Positions 43,153-43,535 of a stretch of 43,535 bases of DNA are shown here, one piece after another. The DNA is from an uncultured Prevotellaceae bacterium (GTDB taxonomy: Bacteria > Bacteroidota > Bacteroidia > Bacteroidales > Muribaculaceae), in NCBI GenBank assembly GCA_900319525.1, contig ONOU01000024.1, positions 1-43,535 on the forward strand, in the 5' to 3' direction. The translations under genes and the position numbers were made by a program. The first letter of the stretch is position 1. Each line of letters begins with the position of its first letter. The notes beneath the pieces were generated by a model that ran no database searches, had not been told where the DNA came from, and was given only the letters and a program-made list of their open reading frames with translations.

Positions 43153-43398
43153 ATGGAAAGAGAACAAATTGAAGAAATTATTGCAAAGTACAAGAGAAAG
43201 AGTTCCCAGGAACGTCGTTATGGTCCAGACAAGTGCGACTTTTTTGAGCAAGTAGCTGATTTCATTGAAGACAACATTGATGAGTACCTTGATGATAGCT
43301 ACGAAACAGAAGACGAAATTCTCTTTAATGTGAAAGAAGTCTTTCTCGAATCGGATGATTTCTATGACGATGAAGATCTAATTAACAACATTTTTTGA
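43153..43398 (+). CDS. Small acidic protein, unknown function
   Basis: 81 residues from ATG 43153. A longer frame from 43093 would start inside the promoter and is rejected. A basic first third (EIIAKYKRKSSQERRYG) is followed by a strongly acidic remainder (DNIDEYLDDSYETEDEI, SDDFYDDEDLINN). It has no signal or membrane helix, and no family is recognised. High net negative charge is compatible with DNA mimicry or chaperone-like roles, but nothing here proves either. AT-rich codon use sets it apart from the housekeeping genes. Confidence 0.7.
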   Translation: MEREQIEEIIAKYKRKSSQERRYGPDKCDFFEQVADFIEDNIDEYLDDSYETEDEILFNVKEVFLESDDFYDDEDLINNIF

Positions 43399-43407
43399 GT
43401 TATTCAG

Positions 43408-43438
43408 CCTGTATCAACATTTGTGATACGGGTTCTTA
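43408..43438 (+). terminator. Hairpin after small acidic gene
   Basis: CCTGTATCA (43408-43416) pairs with TGATACGGG (43424-43432) with one G-T pair, followed by TTCTT. The final 97 bp (43439-43535) hold nothing I recognise. Confidence 0.55.
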
Positions 43439-43535
43439 ATATACCTCAAATCCGCAACCTATAGGGTTTAGTGGGATTTTGCTTGCAAAGCGACAAAATT
43501 CATTTTATTGTACATATTTCTTGCACAACAGAAAT

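Overview
The window is chromosomal DNA from a Bacteroidota bacterium, most likely order Bacteroidales. The main evidence is the -7 promoter box TAnnTTTG, which recurs at correct spacing upstream of about twenty genes and in two places (7410-7441 and 43092-43123) comes with a TTTG -33 box 20 bp away. Supporting evidence is the lack of Shine-Dalgarno sites, the acpP-fabF-rnc order, an UpxY-type antiterminator, and paired outer-membrane barrel proteins. The GC-rich housekeeping genes would fit Muribaculaceae or Prevotellaceae, but I cannot place the family from sequence alone. I saw no tRNA, rRNA, CRISPR array, phage or transposase.

Layout. 1-3.3 kb: end of an alpha-2-macroglobulin gene, a possible ~210-nt non-coding RNA, pfkA (glycolysis), and two DUF805 membrane proteins. 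3.4-5.6 kb: menA-queA (menaquinone; tRNA queuosine). 5.8-7.2 kb: a secreted repeat protein. 7.4-13.0 kb: a short RNA with its own promoter and terminator, two paralogous exported TPR proteins, and rnz (tRNA 3' end maturation). 13.2-14.0 kb: dinD, with a perfect 30-bp palindrome inside the gene. 14.7-17.0 kb: acpP-fabF-rnc (fatty-acid synthesis and RNase III). 17.3-18.6 kb: a membrane protein and a lipoprotein. 18.9-25.2 kb, minus strand: an operon of two small membrane proteins followed by two large outer-membrane barrel proteins. 25.4-29.1 kb: YbjQ-like protein, Fic protein, GH31 glycosidase. 29.3-33.1 kb: dnaB and an M13 metallopeptidase. 33.1-35.9 kb, minus strand: an operon of two lipoproteins, a polyprenyl synthase and TatD. 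36.0-39.6 kb: a Nudix hydrolase, a MITE, then upxY-gmd-fcl (antiterminator plus GDP-L-fucose synthesis). 39.7-43.5 kb: an unrecognised 443-aa protein with a damaged HExxH-like site, a WYL regulator coupled to a DEDDh exonuclease, and a small acidic protein.

Most genes are ordinary housekeeping. The most unusual material is small or non-coding: a 190-bp MITE with 19-bp perfect terminal inverted repeats at 36.55 kb; a second inverted-repeat element next to a broken copy of that MITE at 18.7-18.9 kb; two independent non-coding transcription units; the dinD palindrome; an operator-like inverted repeat overlapping the upxY promoter; an outer-membrane barrel protein carrying an extra N-terminal domain that its neighbour lacks; and the 443-aa protein. 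No single locus is clearly a new multi-gene system. The membrane-pair/barrel-pair operon (18.9-25.2 kb) and the 39.7-43.4 kb accessory stretch are the best places to look.
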